A stretch of DNA of 64,000 bases from Linnemannia hyalina (taxonomy: Eukaryota; Mortierellomycota; Mortierellomycetes; Mortierellales; Mortierellaceae), in contig JAHRHY010000003.1 of NCBI GenBank assembly GCA_019671135.1, forward strand, positions 2,356,001-2,420,000, written 5' to 3'. The stretch's first letter is position 1, and each line of letters starts with the position of its first letter. Shown here in pieces: positions 1-12,832 of this stretch. The position numbers and the translations under genes were made by a program. The notes beneath the pieces were generated by a model. That model was not told the origin of the DNA and did no database searches. It worked only from the letters and a program-made list of their open reading frames with translations.

Positions 1-1214
1 TGGCAAGATCACCAAGGACGAGTTCAAGCAGTTGGTCAAGATGCTCCCCAGCCCTCTCCAGAATCACGATTCCTTGGATGCTGTTGTTGATCAGCTGTTC
101 AAGGAGGCTGACAAGGACAAGGATGGCCGTGTTGACTGGGTTGATTTCGCCTGCACCGTTTCGTTGAACCGCGATGAGACTCGTGCCCTGTTCACTTCCG
201 AGCAGGCTGATAGCGAGGCCACCACCGCTGTCCCCGGTCTTTTCAAGGAGGATCTCGATGACTACAAGCGTCTTTTGACCCGCATGGAGAAGCTCTGCGA
301 CCAAGCTGAGACAACCCGCACAAGACTCATGATTGATGCCGAACAATCGTACTTCCAGCCTGCGATCGACAACGTGGCGTTGCATCTCCAGGAGCACTAC
401 AACCATACCCCTCATGCTGATGGACCCCTCATCTTCAACACTTACCAGATGTACCTCAAGGATGCTCTCGGTCGTCTTCAGCAGGATTATACCCGTGCTC
501 AGAGAAACAACTACGTCTTGGCCGCCAAGCTGGTCCGCGGCGCCTACATGGTCAGCGAGCGCAAGAGAGCACTTGAGTTGGGCTTGGAAGACCCTATCTG
601 CGATGGCATTGTGGCCACTCACGTCTCTTACAACGCTGGTGTTGACTTTATGCTGGGCGAGATGGCTCACCAGCAAAAGTCGATTGAGGCTAAGGAGGAG
701 AAGAAGGATGATGCCTTGTCGATGAAGAGCTCCCCTGTTGTTCTCTTCGTTGCATCGCACAACAAGGACTCTGTCATTCGTACCTGTGAGCGCATGCAGG
801 ATCTTGGAGTGTCGCCTCAGTCCGAGCTGGTCGTGTTTGGCCAATTGATGGGTATGTGCGATCAGATCTCGTACACCCTCGGCCAGCATGGCTATGGCAT
901 CTACAAATACGTTCCCTACGGCCCCATCCACCACGTCATCCCATACCTCATCCGGTAAGTTGACTCTCCAATCTCACCCTGCCGTCCCAATGCCATGACT
1001 ATGTTTCCAGGTCTGTCTGTGTAAAGCGTTGTATCTAACATTTAATTCTTTCGTTCAATCTGATAGTCGTGCTCAAGAGAACTCGTCTGTGCTTGGAGGA
1101 GTTGCCGTCGAGCGCAACCTGCTCTGGGAGGAGTTGAAGATGCGCTTTTCGACGTCGCGTGCTCAGATCCAGGGTGTGCCTATTGTCCCCGCTGGTCCTG
1201 CCACTGCCATGTAA
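1..1214 (+). CDS. PUT1: Proline dehydrogenase, mitochondrial (3' part)
   Basis: This flavoenzyme oxidises proline to pyrroline-5-carboxylate in mitochondria, the first step of proline catabolism. The 5' part lies outside the window. The open frame begins at base 2 and runs to 954, an intron with GTAAGT donor and TAG acceptor spans 955-1066, and exon 2 runs 1067-1214. An EF-hand-like loop (DKDKDGRVDW) is visible near the window start, as in vertebrate PRODH. The catalytic-barrel signatures follow: LVRGAYMVSERKRA, ASHNKDS, and YVPYGPIHHVIPYLIRR bridging the splice junction. The last two Arg in this block are the family's substrate-binding positions. The C-terminus is short and ends just after a GVPIVPAGPATAM-type tail. 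Family assignment is secure; mitochondrial targeting is inferred from the family because the N-terminus is missing. Confidence 0.93.
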
Positions 1215-1238
1215 AAAAAAAAAAAAAAAAAAAAAAAA
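1213..1238 (+). repeat. 26-base A homopolymer fused to the stop codon
   Basis: An uninterrupted run of 26 A begins inside the TAA stop codon of proline dehydrogenase. It could be a slippage-prone tract or the scar of a reverse-transcribed poly(A) tail, but exon 2 is preceded by a normal intron, so the gene is not a retrocopy. Confidence 0.9.
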
Positions 1239-2397
1239 GGAACGAGGCTATACCTTCACCGCACACTTGCAACATTTTTTATCTTCTCATATTTCATATC
1301 TTCCCTCAGCATTTCATTGTACTCAAACCAAACAGCATAAAAGATCATTTTTTCAATCCAAACATTTTGGCGCGAAAATGAATGGTGCTTCACAGGCCTT
1401 GCGATCACGGGTTTCCACGTGACGTGAGCTTTTCACCAGCGAAAGCTGATCCACTCGACATTTGGTGTGAACATTCTGGTTGACCTTTCTTCCGTCTTTC
1501 ATCGTTGTTTCTTGCCACCAAACGATTACAACACATCCAACCCGATCCGTCTTTAGCCTTTCACCACCCTTCTCCTTTGACAAGGACAGACAGCCTTTCA
1601 ACAAAGGTAGTAATGACTTGACAGTATACCGACAAAAACAACGAAGCAAAAAACACCTCCAGTCGAACTCTCAGGAATGGCGGCAAAAAACATAAAAAGC
1701 GACCTAAAAGAACACAAAAAAGAGCCGACCAACATACCCTTGGCGAGGTGCAAACAGACGGGCGTGTGGTGAACCTTGTCGAACACTAATAGCAACAATA
1801 TCAATATCAATAACGGGCGGGCGCAAGCAAACGCATAACGGTGGCGGGGGTCGACTCCCCCACAAGCCAGCAAAGCAACACTTCAGTTATTCACCACCTG
1901 CTCTTTTTTTCCCTCTTCACTTTTTTTCCTCCTCTTGTTCTTCCAATCACCACCAGGATCTTTTATTTCATCAGAACCCAAGGGCCTACATCATCAAGCA
2001 ACAACAACGACAACCCATTCTATTTCCTCTCCTTTCTTGCTGGCGACGAACATCAACATCAACAACATCATCCCACACCAAACGCCGGCTTCCGAACAGT
2101 CATCAACAGAGAATTGATAGACAACTAGACGCACAGAACATATAGTTCATCAGTTTCTTACCCCTCGACGATTCTCGCCTGTTCTTATCAAGGACCTTTT
2201 TCTCCTTCAACACCTCTTCTTACGACACTTTGTGCTGCCCTGACAACACCTGAACACCAACATCTATCAACAATACAGCGACAACTCTTAAAAAGGCAGG
2301 ATACGATACGACACCAAACACAATTTGAAACGATATTAAACGCACCGATACCAACGTAACGACAGCGACAGCGACAACGACAACGACAACACAAATC
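1239..2397 (+). promoter_or_regulatory. Intergenic region and likely long 5' leader of the SANT corepressor
   Basis: About 1.16 kb without a convincing gene. It becomes increasingly rich in CAACAA, ACGACA and similar A/C-rich tracts toward 2398, as expected for a fungal 5' untranslated leader. Near 2338-2394 there is an (ACGACAGCG)-like simple run directly before the start codon. Several short frames on both strands look like composition artefacts. Confidence 0.45.
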
Positions 2398-5300
2398 ATG
2401 GAGAGGTCACCATTATTGTCGCCACTCCAGACGGCTTCGAGTCAGCTAAAGTCATCTCGCATTCACTCGACAGTCAGCTCACCAGGAGGTATCCAGCACC
2501 TGCGTTCGTCCTCACGGTCACCTCCACCACCAACAAAGCCCAGGTCTGAGAGTCACGACCGGTCATACTCAGGCCAAAGGTAATTGAGCGGCGCCTAATA
2601 TAGTTATCGGAGGAATACAATTCATCTCTTTCACCACCAAGTCTTTGCAAAAAGTCGGCTTATCTAACATCTTCTTTCCTTTGCCTCTCGATTTATTTGT
2701 TCTGTAGGAAATCATACGACAGGAGTCGCTCCCAGGAAAGAGATGAGCGGAATAGGCCAAGAGACTTGTAAGGCGTTTGGTTGTATGCAATTGAATAACA
2801 AGAAAATAATAACCAAGGACAATCAGGTGGCTCTTGTTTCTTTAGTGGGTTGTTGACCTCTGAAAGAAAGCTGACCAAGAGTTTGATTTTATTATTCTTT
2901 TGTTCTTCCGAACGCCCCACTACTTACAGCTCAAACGCTGATAGGAGGAGACCCCCAAGGAGTGGCCCAATGGCTCCCTCCAGCAGGAACGGACCCGACA
3001 GCTCACCACCTTCAGACATGGGCTTTCAGGAGGTAATATGGCTCTCATCTCTTTATCCACACGCCCCGATCCGTTCTTTTCCCCCCTCATCCATATCACC
3101 CCCCGCTTCCATTTTTTATTGCCATCTCCAAGTTGCAAGTTGTTCAGGATTGTCTCGTTAGAGAAAACGTGAACAAAAGTAAAAAAGGGGGCAACATGTT
3201 CAGACACCAAGTAAGGCCAAAGGAAAAAATAAGAAGGCACATCACTAACGCAACAAACAAATATCCTGCCTTCTCCCTCTTGGTCCTTATTTTCCTACTA
3301 GTCTCCTCGTGTAAAGTATCCAGAGAGGTTCAACAATCCGAGGGATATCCGGTTCCGGTCGTCGGACAGTCTAAAAGGCATTGCGATCGGGAACGACCAC
3401 ACAGGACAGGCATCTCCATCGTCGTCAATATCAATATCAAGGCATTTTGGATCAAGTTCAGCACCCAACACATCGACCCTTTCTCACTCTCGCGATTTCA
3501 GCCCGACGTCCAGTTTCAAAGGAACCTTTAATGAACCCAATAACCACAGCGGCCGCTCTATGGAATACTTTTCAGGCTCCAACACTTCTGGGATGGGTCC
3601 AAACATTGGTCTCGGATTGGGTCCTGCCCGTTACATGGACCGTGAGGACTGGAGGGGCCGACCTAATCAATTCCCCAGAGAGTTTGAGAGGGACCGGGAG
3701 TTTAGGAATAGAGACGGTCGCCAGGACGTTCGACAAGATATTCGCGACCTCCGAGAACTTCGGCCGCCACGGGATCCACGGGACTCCCGAGATCCACGAG
3801 ATACGAGGGATATGAGAGATATTCGAGATGGAAACCCACGGGAGCGCGATTCTGGGTTTGGACGAGATGCGGATCCTAGGGACCGGGATGTCCGAGACCG
3901 AGACCTTCGGGATATCGGTATCAGCACGCGTGATCTGCGCGAGCGTGACAACCGCGAGCGAGATATTCGGGATCGTGGACCCTGGGGCCTTGACGCAATG
4001 GGGCGCGACCGAGACTCTACCTCGTCTAGAGAGGGACCTGAGCAGGATATCCGTGAGATGGTTGAGCGCGAACGGGAGCGTGAGCATGAGCGCGAGCGAG
4101 ACAGGAATCGTGAGCGACCCATTTGGCTTCGTGAGACCGACAAGGATCATAAACCATCACTGCCGACACGGCCAGCTTCATTTGAGCAGTCTGGGCGGGA
4201 GCGGGATCGAGAGCGAGCTTCCAACTCACGTGCCATAGCTGTCCAGGCTCTGGATCGGGAACTGAATGCTTACAATGCTGACAAGGCTCGCCACACACCT
4301 GTCAAGTCAGAGGAGCCGTCCAATGGTACAGACCGCCTACCCACAAAACCAGCAACCCCCTCCGGCCCCAATCACAATAGCAATATCAATAACAACAAAC
4401 GGGACTCGAGGCAACAAGGTGGGGATGACTCTTATGACCGAGATCGTCCAAGGGAGCATGAGCGGCTTCATTCGCGCGACGAGGATAGGGACGACATAGG
4501 CCGTGAGAAGATGAGAGACTGGGATATCCAGCGAGAGAGGGAACGTAGCTTTAACTTTCGATCTGACGGAGCCGGCCTTCGGTCAGAGAACGATCTGCGT
4601 CAAGACCGCGGAAACTCGAGAAGGCAGAGGATTCTCAGCGCGCCAATGTCGGACGAGGCGGCCTACAACGATATGGGTCACCAGCGGGATCATCACGCCA
4701 ACAATAACATCAGCGGTAGCTATCCCAACTCCCCAGCAGTCTCAATGGGCGGTCCTTTCGACAGATACAAGAGGAACGACCGGCCTGAGCGTCGCTATCG
4801 CGACAACTTGGATCGAGGAAGCAGAGGCGACGTGGGACCGATGGATGATAGGCGCTCGTCTTATATTTCCCAGGATGAGACCATGACCGTGAAATCCGAA
4901 CAGGATGATAGTCTCCACTCACAGCTCTCATACTCTCGTCCCAAGATGTCGGATCCCAGTGACACTGTCGCCGCTGCCGTCCACCATGTGAAGAGGGATG
5001 AGCGAACTCCTGAGCGCCGCTCACTCGAACTCCCTCACAGCAATTCCGACCGCTCCGAGGACACGTCGACTGTAGCTCTAGGTAACGTCAACGATTTTGA
5101 CCCCCGCAACCAACCGGACAAGGCCAAGGATGAGGAGGAAGGTACTATGCCTCACGACGCCCCACCGCCCGCTGACCCTTCTCAGGACATGGCGGCGACC
5201 TCGGAGACAAAGACCGAAGATGGCGCTGACAGTGCAGCCCATGTCTCTACCGAAGTGGCGACAAAGGATTCGACTGACGCCAAACTTGCTGGGAGCCCAA

Positions 5301-8300
5301 CTGCGAGCTCACTACCTTCCCCAGGACTGTCGCCCGTCTATGTCTCGGGAGATGCCAAGGTTCCCAAGCAGGCTACTGAGTTTGAGAACCATGCCGACAT
5401 TTTGATCGAGATTGACAGGATTGACGGGAAGATCCAACGCTACGAGGAGCTCCTTCAGCGGCACCGAGATAGCAAGAAGCCATCAGTGGTGGAGGATATC
5501 GATATTCCAGACGAGATGACACCTATTGTCGAAGAGGAGCAGCCTCTTGTTCTACCTGAACCCGGTCCGCCAGCAGTCGACGCAGAAATGGACATCGATG
5601 CCCCTGTCACGACCGAGCCTGCCAAGGACGTTATGGAGGAGGAAAAAGGTGCTGTCAAGGAAGATGTCGAGACGCATGTCCAGAAGATTGAGTCCGTCAC
5701 GGAGGAGATCGAGGCAGTCATGGATGTACTCAGCCCAGCTAGTCTTGTGCCAGACAAGGACAAGGTCGATTTCAAGCTGGAATTGATTGACAGCGAGGAC
5801 GTCGACATGGCTGTCGAGAGCTCTGAGGCAGGAGATGACCGGTGTGCCGCTGTTGTTCGGCCTTTCACCTCACAGGACTTTCACCAAGCGGTCGATGAGG
5901 ATGACCCGTTTCTCAAGCGGAAGGAGCAGCAGAAGCGGCGGCCGCAGCTGTTTAATCAAATTTACGCCGAGAACAACACCCGCGCGAAGAAGTATGGTCG
6001 CGTCCATTCCGCCGTTGGACCCTCTCACCAACACGACAACTCTCAGCACCACCACCACGACAAGCTCCAGGTCTACGAATCAGTCGAGGATTATCCGTTC
6101 TACCAGGACAACATTGACAGCCACGAACGTCTGCGGACTGCGTTGCTCAGGAACATGTCTGCCAAGGCCTCCGCATTGGACGAGAAGGAGCTTCAGCTGA
6201 AGCGAGATTACAAACAGTACTGGGAGATTTGGGACAAGAAGGTGCAGAAGCTAGACAAGTTGAGGGAGAAGCAGCTCCAGACTCCTGCCGCTGCCAACAT
6301 TCGGGATGAGGACCAGGTCGTGGGCGAAAACACGTTGTTCACACCTAGGAACCGACGCGGAGCTCACAACGGCGATGCTGTCAGGAGTGAAGCCGAGCTC
6401 ATGGAGATCATTCAGAGTCTGGAGAACGCCGACATGAGGAACCCAGATGTTCGCGCTTCGAGAACCGCCGCAACTGTGCCGCCCATGATCCTGGACCCCG
6501 TCGTCCGCGACAAGATCCGCTACATCGACCGCAACCATCTTGTCCCCGATCCGGCTACCTACTACCGACTCGGCCCTGTCACGGATACGTGGACGGAGGA
6601 AGAACGCCAGATCTTTACCAAGCGCTATCTCATCTACCCCAAGCAGTTTGGCAAGATTGCAGCTGGACTCGAGGAGAAGACGGCTTCGCAGTGTGTTCTC
6701 TTTTACTACCGTGAGAAGAAGAAGATTGGCTTCAAGGAACTCCTTTCAAACCGCGGTCGGAAGCGCAAGCCTGCTGCAGGAAAGCGCAAGGAGAAAGCTG
6801 CCCAATCATCACCCGCTGGACAGCCTGGCAAGAAACACAAGGGCAGTGCTCTGATTGAGGATATCGGTCAAGCCAACAGGACCAAGCTGGCCAAGTCGAA
6901 GGAGCTGCGTGAGCTTCAGGATCTCAGCCAGTCATGGAGAGACGATATCGAACCAGGACCCCGCCGTCGTGTTCGGAGCAATGCCGCAAGTCAACAGGGT
7001 GGAACCCCGGGTCTGGAGGAAAGTCACAGCAACACTGCTAGCCCAGGACCATCGTCGACCGTCTCGACACCTGCCCTTTCCGCACCGGAGCGTAGGAAGG
7101 CGAAATCTAGAACCAATCAGACTCGCGCTGCTGCTGCTGCGGCGGCGGCGGCGGCAGCAGCGGCAGCAGCTTCAGAGGCTAAGGCACTGGAGGAAGTAGT
7201 CGTCGAGGAGAAGAAGTCCAAGTCGGAGAAAGCCAAGGCAGCAACAGCAGCAGCAGCAGCAGCGGCGGCGGCGGCGGCAGCTGAGGTGGCAGCTGAGGCA
7301 GCAGTTGAGGCGGCAGTTGAGGCGGCAGTTGAGGCAACAGCCGACGACGACAAGGATTCCATGACCGTGGTTGATACCATGGATACTGGCGACTCTTTGG
7401 TCGAGGATCCTTCGAGCGAGAGCAGAGAACCGGACAATGCAGGATCTCAGACCTTGGAGCAAGGCGAGGACAATGTTACCACCCCTGTCGGATCCGGCAA
7501 CGCCCCTGCAACTGTACCCTCAGGACGATGGACTACAGCAGAGCACCACAAGTGCATTGCAGCCCTCAAGAAATATGGACGTGACTTTGAGGCGGTGGCG
7601 AACGCTGTTGGGACCAAGACAGTCGACCAGTGCAAAAACTTTTGCTTCAACTACAAGCGCAAGTTTGGAGTTAGTGTTTTAGAGGACGCCAACAACCTCG
7701 ACAATGGGACGTTGCTCGAGGACGGTGATGACAAGGATGTGCCTGTGGCTGCGCCTGAGAAGACCAAGGGCAAGAAGGGTCGTGGCGGCAACACTGCGAG
7801 TGCTTCAGCTCCGGGAACGCCCAACAGTTTAGCAGGCACGACTAAGGAAACTAGCTCGACTGGAAGCTCTCGTCGTAGAGGAGGCAAGGCGACGCCCGCT
7901 GCCGCTCAGGAACCCGTGAAGGACGATCTACCCAGCACCCCTACGGCACAAACCGCCGCGCCAGTCAACACTGCAGAGAGCGTGGAGGATTCCGAGACGG
8001 GAAGCAACAAACGGAGACGGAAGCGAGTTGTGTCCAAGAACGAGGCTGCTCAGAACGAAGCAGCGTCAGCCCAGGCTGCAACATCGTTCCGTGCCTTGTA
8101 TTCGCGTGACCCACCATCGTCTCCTGGATCGCCATCGATATCTGGCACTCAGTCGGAGGATGGTCAGGCGACGAATGCCGATGGATCTTCCCGCCGCGCC
8201 AACTATTCGTCGTATTGGTCAAGTCAGGAGAAGATTGATTTTGTGCGTCTGCTGAGCCTCCATGGAAAGGACTGGGACAAGATTGCCAAGGCTATGAAGA

Positions 8301-10250
8301 CGAAGTCTCTCATCCAGGTCCGGAATCACTTCAGCACTAATGCCGACAAGTTCGCTGCCGACGGCATTATTCCTCCAGACCGCGTGGCAGTTTCGCCCTT
8401 GCCACCCAACAAGGAAGAGCAATTTGCAGACGGGGACTACGATTATCAGCACCAGAGAGACCAGACCCCGAACGAGCAAGTACGGCATACTTTTGACTAT
8501 GGCGCACCAGGCGACGACTCGCACCACCCTCAGCAACCACTCCCAGGAGGGCCTGTACCCGGGTACTTCATGCCATCTGCCACGCATGAGTCCAAGCCCG
8601 AACTGGTCCATCGCGAGGAACTGCGCCCTGCTTCGCCTCCACGACGAGTCACGAACATTGGCAATCTGCTCAACAATGACGATGAGGATGTCAACATTGC
8701 TCCAGAGGATTGGTTCGGGAACAGCGAAGAAGGCAGTGCCGCTCAGTCCCAGGAGCACTTCTTGGAGGCGGAGGTACCTGAACGACAGGATCCCCGTCGA
8801 AACTACCCACAAGAACCATATGTTGACGGTCGAGGCGGGCGGCGTGAGGAGGAGGATGTTGAGACTGAGGACGAGTACGACTCGACTCATCGTGGCCAAG
8901 GAATGTACGCCGACAACCATGTCCCCAGCAGGGATCAACGACGCGCATCCGAGGCCAACCTTGTCGCGTCCCGTTCAGGATACCCACCAGTCGGATCAGG
9001 CTACTATGGCCACAGCCATCCTTCTCAACTTGCTCCTCCCCCACAGCAGCAGCATCACCATTCGTCGAATTCAGGAGTGCTAGGATCTCCATATGGTGCC
9101 CAACCATATTACAGCTCTTCATCACCGTCCCACCTCGGCGGTGGATACAGATCTCCTCCTCCACCCTCCACAGGCTACCCATCGGGTGTGAGCGGGCATG
9201 GTATGCAAAGGTTGTCGTCCCCATCAGGATCTCTTCCCCCAGCACCATCCTCGGCCGTTATTTCGCCCTCGCACTATCCTGCATCGTCGATGTCGATTTC
9301 ACAACATCAACGCTCGAGCAGTGTCAGCCTTCTGGAGATGGCCCCTCGATCCCAGCTTTCACCTCGAATGGACTCGCGTTCAAGATCACCCATGCCTCAA
9401 CAGGGTTCATACTATGGTCAGCCACCGCATGGTCCGTCTTCCCGTCATGGATATGGACACGGACATGCGCCTTACCCTCCTCCCCAGCACCACTTGCAAC
9501 AACGACACAGCAGCCAGATGGAGGTGCTGTCACCTCATCCTCGCACAATCAACGAGCCACCAATGATTCTGCAACATTCGTCGTCTATGCGACTGAGCCC
9601 TGTTCATGGTCACAGTCAGAGCCATGTTGGACCTGGACCAAGGTACAGCAGCTCTCCTCAGTTGCCTGGCTCAGGACCCATGCGAGGCTCTCCTGGACCG
9701 GCAGGGTTGTCGAACGGAGCAAGCTCCCCTGCTCATTTGGGCCATGGTGGTCATCTGGCTTCACGTTACTCGCCTATTCCAATGTCATCGTCATCGACTC
9801 CTGGGTTGCCCAGTCTTGTTGGCATTGGATCGTCGCCTAGGATGTCGGAACCACCCATGCAACATCATCATCACCATCCTCAACACCCGTCCCAGCACCA
9901 CGTGAGGAGATCTTCGAGCCCCTTCCAGCATCATGTGCCTGGTCAGGTTGCTTCGCCCTCGTACATCCAGCCGATGTCGGGCATGCACCCATCGTCAAGC
10001 TCTAAGCACATGCCTTCTTCATCGTCGTCGTTTGCGTACTCTTCGGCTTCGTCGTCATCTTTGCTCCCGCCACCTCTACAACCTTCATCGTCGTCTTCGT
10101 CTTCCATAGGCCCGTCTAGCTATCATTTAGGAGGTCATCCACACCAACAACAACAGCAGCAGTCTTCTTCATATGGTCATGCTCAACACTCACAGCAGCA
10201 GCATCCCTATGGACACCCTCCTCCACCCCATCACCACCACACCGCACACC

Positions 10251-10281
<31 letters not shown>

Positions 10282-10312
10282 GCAATCAAGTCGCCATCAT
10301 CATCCTCAATAA
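2398..10312 (+). CDS. SNT1: SMRT/NCoR-Snt1-like SANT-domain corepressor
   Basis: Predicted exons are 2398-2579, 2708-2767, 2930-3032 and 3302-10312. Phases join cleanly to give 2451 residues. The protein should be the scaffold of a histone-deacetylase corepressor complex (yeast Snt1 in Set3C, animal NCoR/SMRT) and act in the nucleus. Residues about 200-550 are dense in RD/RE/DR dipeptides. A helical segment near residue 820 (LIEIDRIDGKIQRYEELL) resembles the deacetylase-activating region that precedes SANT1 in NCoR. SANT1 is at about 1208-1262 (TWTEEERQIFTKRY), SANT2 at about 1524-1578 (RWTTAEHHKCIAALKKYG), and a third SANT/Myb repeat at about 1750-1802 (YWSSQEKIDFVRLLSLHG). Poly-Ala blocks lie between SANT1 and SANT2. 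The last 500 residues are S/P/H/Q-rich and end in CAA/CAG repeats. The start was chosen as the only ATG giving phase-consistent splicing into the long exon. Animal NCoR has two SANT domains, so the third is notable. Confidence 0.85.
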
Positions 10313-10741
10313 TGACCGCTCCTGTACACATAAAAATACACTACACGTAATAAACTTTGTAATTTATGCAAGATAAGACGCAAGGATAACGGCTAAACTG
10401 CTGCTTTATGCTTTTTTTTTTTTTTTCTTTTGGGGGGAAAGGATTTTAGGAAGGTGAGCAAATGAGGAAGGAAAGCTAAACTACATGCTGGAACAAACAA
10501 GATATGTAGTGGTTGATTATACAAAGAATATAGGGAAATGGAGCAACGAACAGAATACAAAGCTAAGAAGCAAACGGAGCGAAAAACAATATGCCAAGGA
10601 AAAGAACTGGAGTTGAGTCAAAATAATATGACGCGTGCATCGGGTCAAGGACTGTAAGTGCTGGTAAAAGTTGGCGGGTGGGGTTGATGCTGTTGCCCCC
10701 GCTGATGCTGCCAGGTAGACGTAAGAGACTGCTTAGTGAGA
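10313..10741. other. 3' flank of the corepressor gene, no gene seen
   Basis: A/T-rich spacer with AATAAA-like words and a 15-base T run followed by a G run near 10412-10438. This is compatible with a transcript end. I see no coding signal on either strand. Confidence 0.5.
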
Positions 10742-11266
10742 TTATGGGGTGGAGAAGTTGTCCAGTCTCATCCTTGGCTCAGCTCGAGCGGCAGCTTTGT
10801 GTGACTCGGCATCATCCTCGTCGTCTCTTGGTCGCTTCATCTTGGTCTCTTTGGCCACGCCCTACTGTTCTGCATCGAAAGCACCACCGACTGACGGCTT
10901 CTTAGCCTCAGCCTCAGGGTTCAGCTTGGCCCACTTTCAGAAGACACGCTACTGTTGATGGCTCCTTCGGCCTTTTTGTTCTCCTCAAAGTCTGTATCAT
11001 CCAGCTTTCGACGCAGCATGTTCAGCTTGGGGGCATTAGCTCCTGCAGCAGCTTTGTGATCCTTGTCGTCGCCAATGAGCTCCCTCGGGATTTTCTCGAC
11101 CTTGAACAACGGGCGACTGTTTTGAGGGATGATTTTTTCGCGTCGTGGCCTGATCATGGAGGAGGAAGAAGACGTTGTTTGGCTGCAGCTGGTTGTTCTT
11201 CTCAGCACGGGTTGTTTGTTTGGCTGCTGCTGGGAGTTCATCCTGGACAGGAACTTGCTTTATCAT
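10742..11266 (-). pseudogene. Decayed protein gene of unknown function
   Basis: Read on the minus strand from about 11266, protein-like sequence passes through three frames. It starts MIKQVPVQDELPAAAKQ, shifts frame around 11140 into SRPLFKVEKIPRELIGDD and KLNMLRRKLDDTDFEENKK, then shifts again near 10940 into AKLNPEAEAKKPSVGGAF. It meets an in-frame TAG and continues as KMKRPRDDEDDAESHKAA before stopping at 10742. The run of charged, non-repetitive codons on either side of each break indicates a formerly continuous gene. I do not recognise the family. An alternative is a multi-exon gene with introns I have not identified, but no convincing GT-AG pair spans the breaks. Confidence 0.45.
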
Positions 11267-12499
11267 AGTTGAGAAGTAAAAATGTGAAGGTTGTTAGTTT
11301 TGTGAAAGCTGCGCCCAAAAGTGACTGCTATTCATGGTGTCTTCAGACTCGTGCTTGGTTAAGGCGTGGCTGTTGTTGTTGGGAGCACTGTAGGCGTTCA
11401 TGGTGTCCTCAGTACTCGGTGCTATTATTGCGAGTAAATCAAAAGAAAACAAACCAGGTAGTCAGTTGCTTTCAGTTTGCTATGCGTTCATGCTCAACTG
11501 ACCTTGCGTGTGTTTCGTGCCATTGTGGGGACTTGCTTGTTCCTAACTCCCGAGCTGAGGCGCAATCAGTCCCACACTACAAAAAGACTGCTCCTGACGA
11601 CTGTTCCACTGTTTCTACCTCGCTTCTGTGTTTGTTGCCTTTGTCATTCAAGGTGGGTTGGTGGGTTCATGTATTGTCGTGCGCTGCGGTACCAGCAATG
11701 GTTGGTGACCGTTAGACTTTTTCGTTATGTATGTGGGAACGGATTATTAGGCCTATTACCTTGTCGTGATTGTATCGGACTGTAGTATTTACGTGAGTGC
11801 GTTGTTATCTCTGTGGTTGTTGTTGTGGTGAAAGTGTCGCTGCTGTTCTTCTCTTGTGAAGGTATCGCTGTAGCGAGTCAAGCGGTGGTTGGAAAGTAGA
11901 AGAATGAGTGTCTGTGGGAGGGAATCACTGGAATCGCTCTGGCAGAGAAGTGATTGCGTTGAGCTGTTGTGTTTGTGAGTGTGATATTGTGTGTTTGCTG
12001 TTGTGAGATTGTAGCTGTTGTTCTTCGCGTATGAGGGTGTCGTTGTAGCGAGTCGAGCGATCAAGGGACGTTGAGAGCAAGAGAGAAGAACAAAAGCTGC
12101 GCACGAAAGACAAAAGGACAGAGAGAAGGATGACAAAGAACGGGAGTAGCGATGGAAAGGGCGTGGGAAGGGTGGCAGAGGGTTATTATCATTACAGTCT
12201 TAGGTTAAATACTATAGTGGATTTCACGCAAAATTATCAATTTATGATCAATGTTATTCTTGGTATAAAAAGTGCGAGCCAAAAAGGCCTATTCAATTAA
12301 GCGAAGTTGATACTGGCGAAAAGCATACCCTATTCTCCAGCCTCACCCGCACCTAACCAACACACACACAACACACTCTCTTCAGAAAGACAACACTCGA
12401 TCTCTTTTTTTCTTCCCTTCACATTCTATACATCTGTTCCCTTTTCTACACGACACTGAACGACAACCCCACTACATTATACGCAGATTAGCGGCTTAT
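11267..12499. other. Gene-poor spacer with a diverged internal duplication
   Basis: No credible gene. Two similar blocks occur: around 11846-11900 (TATCGCTGTAGCGAGTCAAG) and 12022-12080 (TGTCGTTGTAGCGAGTCGAG), each preceded by a GCTGTT..TTCT stretch. They look like an old tandem duplication. A TATA-like word (GGTATAAAAAG) at about 12261 is followed by a C/A-rich leader-like tract up to about 12400 that leads to no open frame. Confidence 0.4.
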
Positions 12500-12832
12500 A
12501 ATGGTTTATAGATTTTTTTATTCCGAGCACGATAGACAGTTATAAACCAGTCACATATGTGTGAATAGATTGTTTCATGTGCCCTCTCCTCTCGTGCCTG
12601 TGCCTGAACACATTGAGAACTGCGTTGCCCTCCTGCTTACATCACACTCTCTGCTCTCTATTCCTCTCTGCTCTTCCCTCCCTCTATCCCTAGGTCCTTC
12701 TATCATCACTCTCTCTACTCCCCTCTCTACTATCCTCTTCTCTCCTCCTTCCCTCAGCTTTGCCCTCACCCTGCTCCTAACCATATGTAGAGCGAGCTGA
12801 CATGTAACACTGTGATAGACCAAGGATGGTGT

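Noticed and set aside
8219..9248. Long minus-strand frames inside the SANT corepressor gene
   Set aside because: They overlap one another and the well-supported plus-strand exon; composition reflects S/P/H-rich codons read backwards.
12561..12823. Pyrimidine-rich frames on both strands beside the recombinase 3' end
   Set aside because: They arise from a CTCTCC/TCCCT-rich tract and have no start context or coding character.
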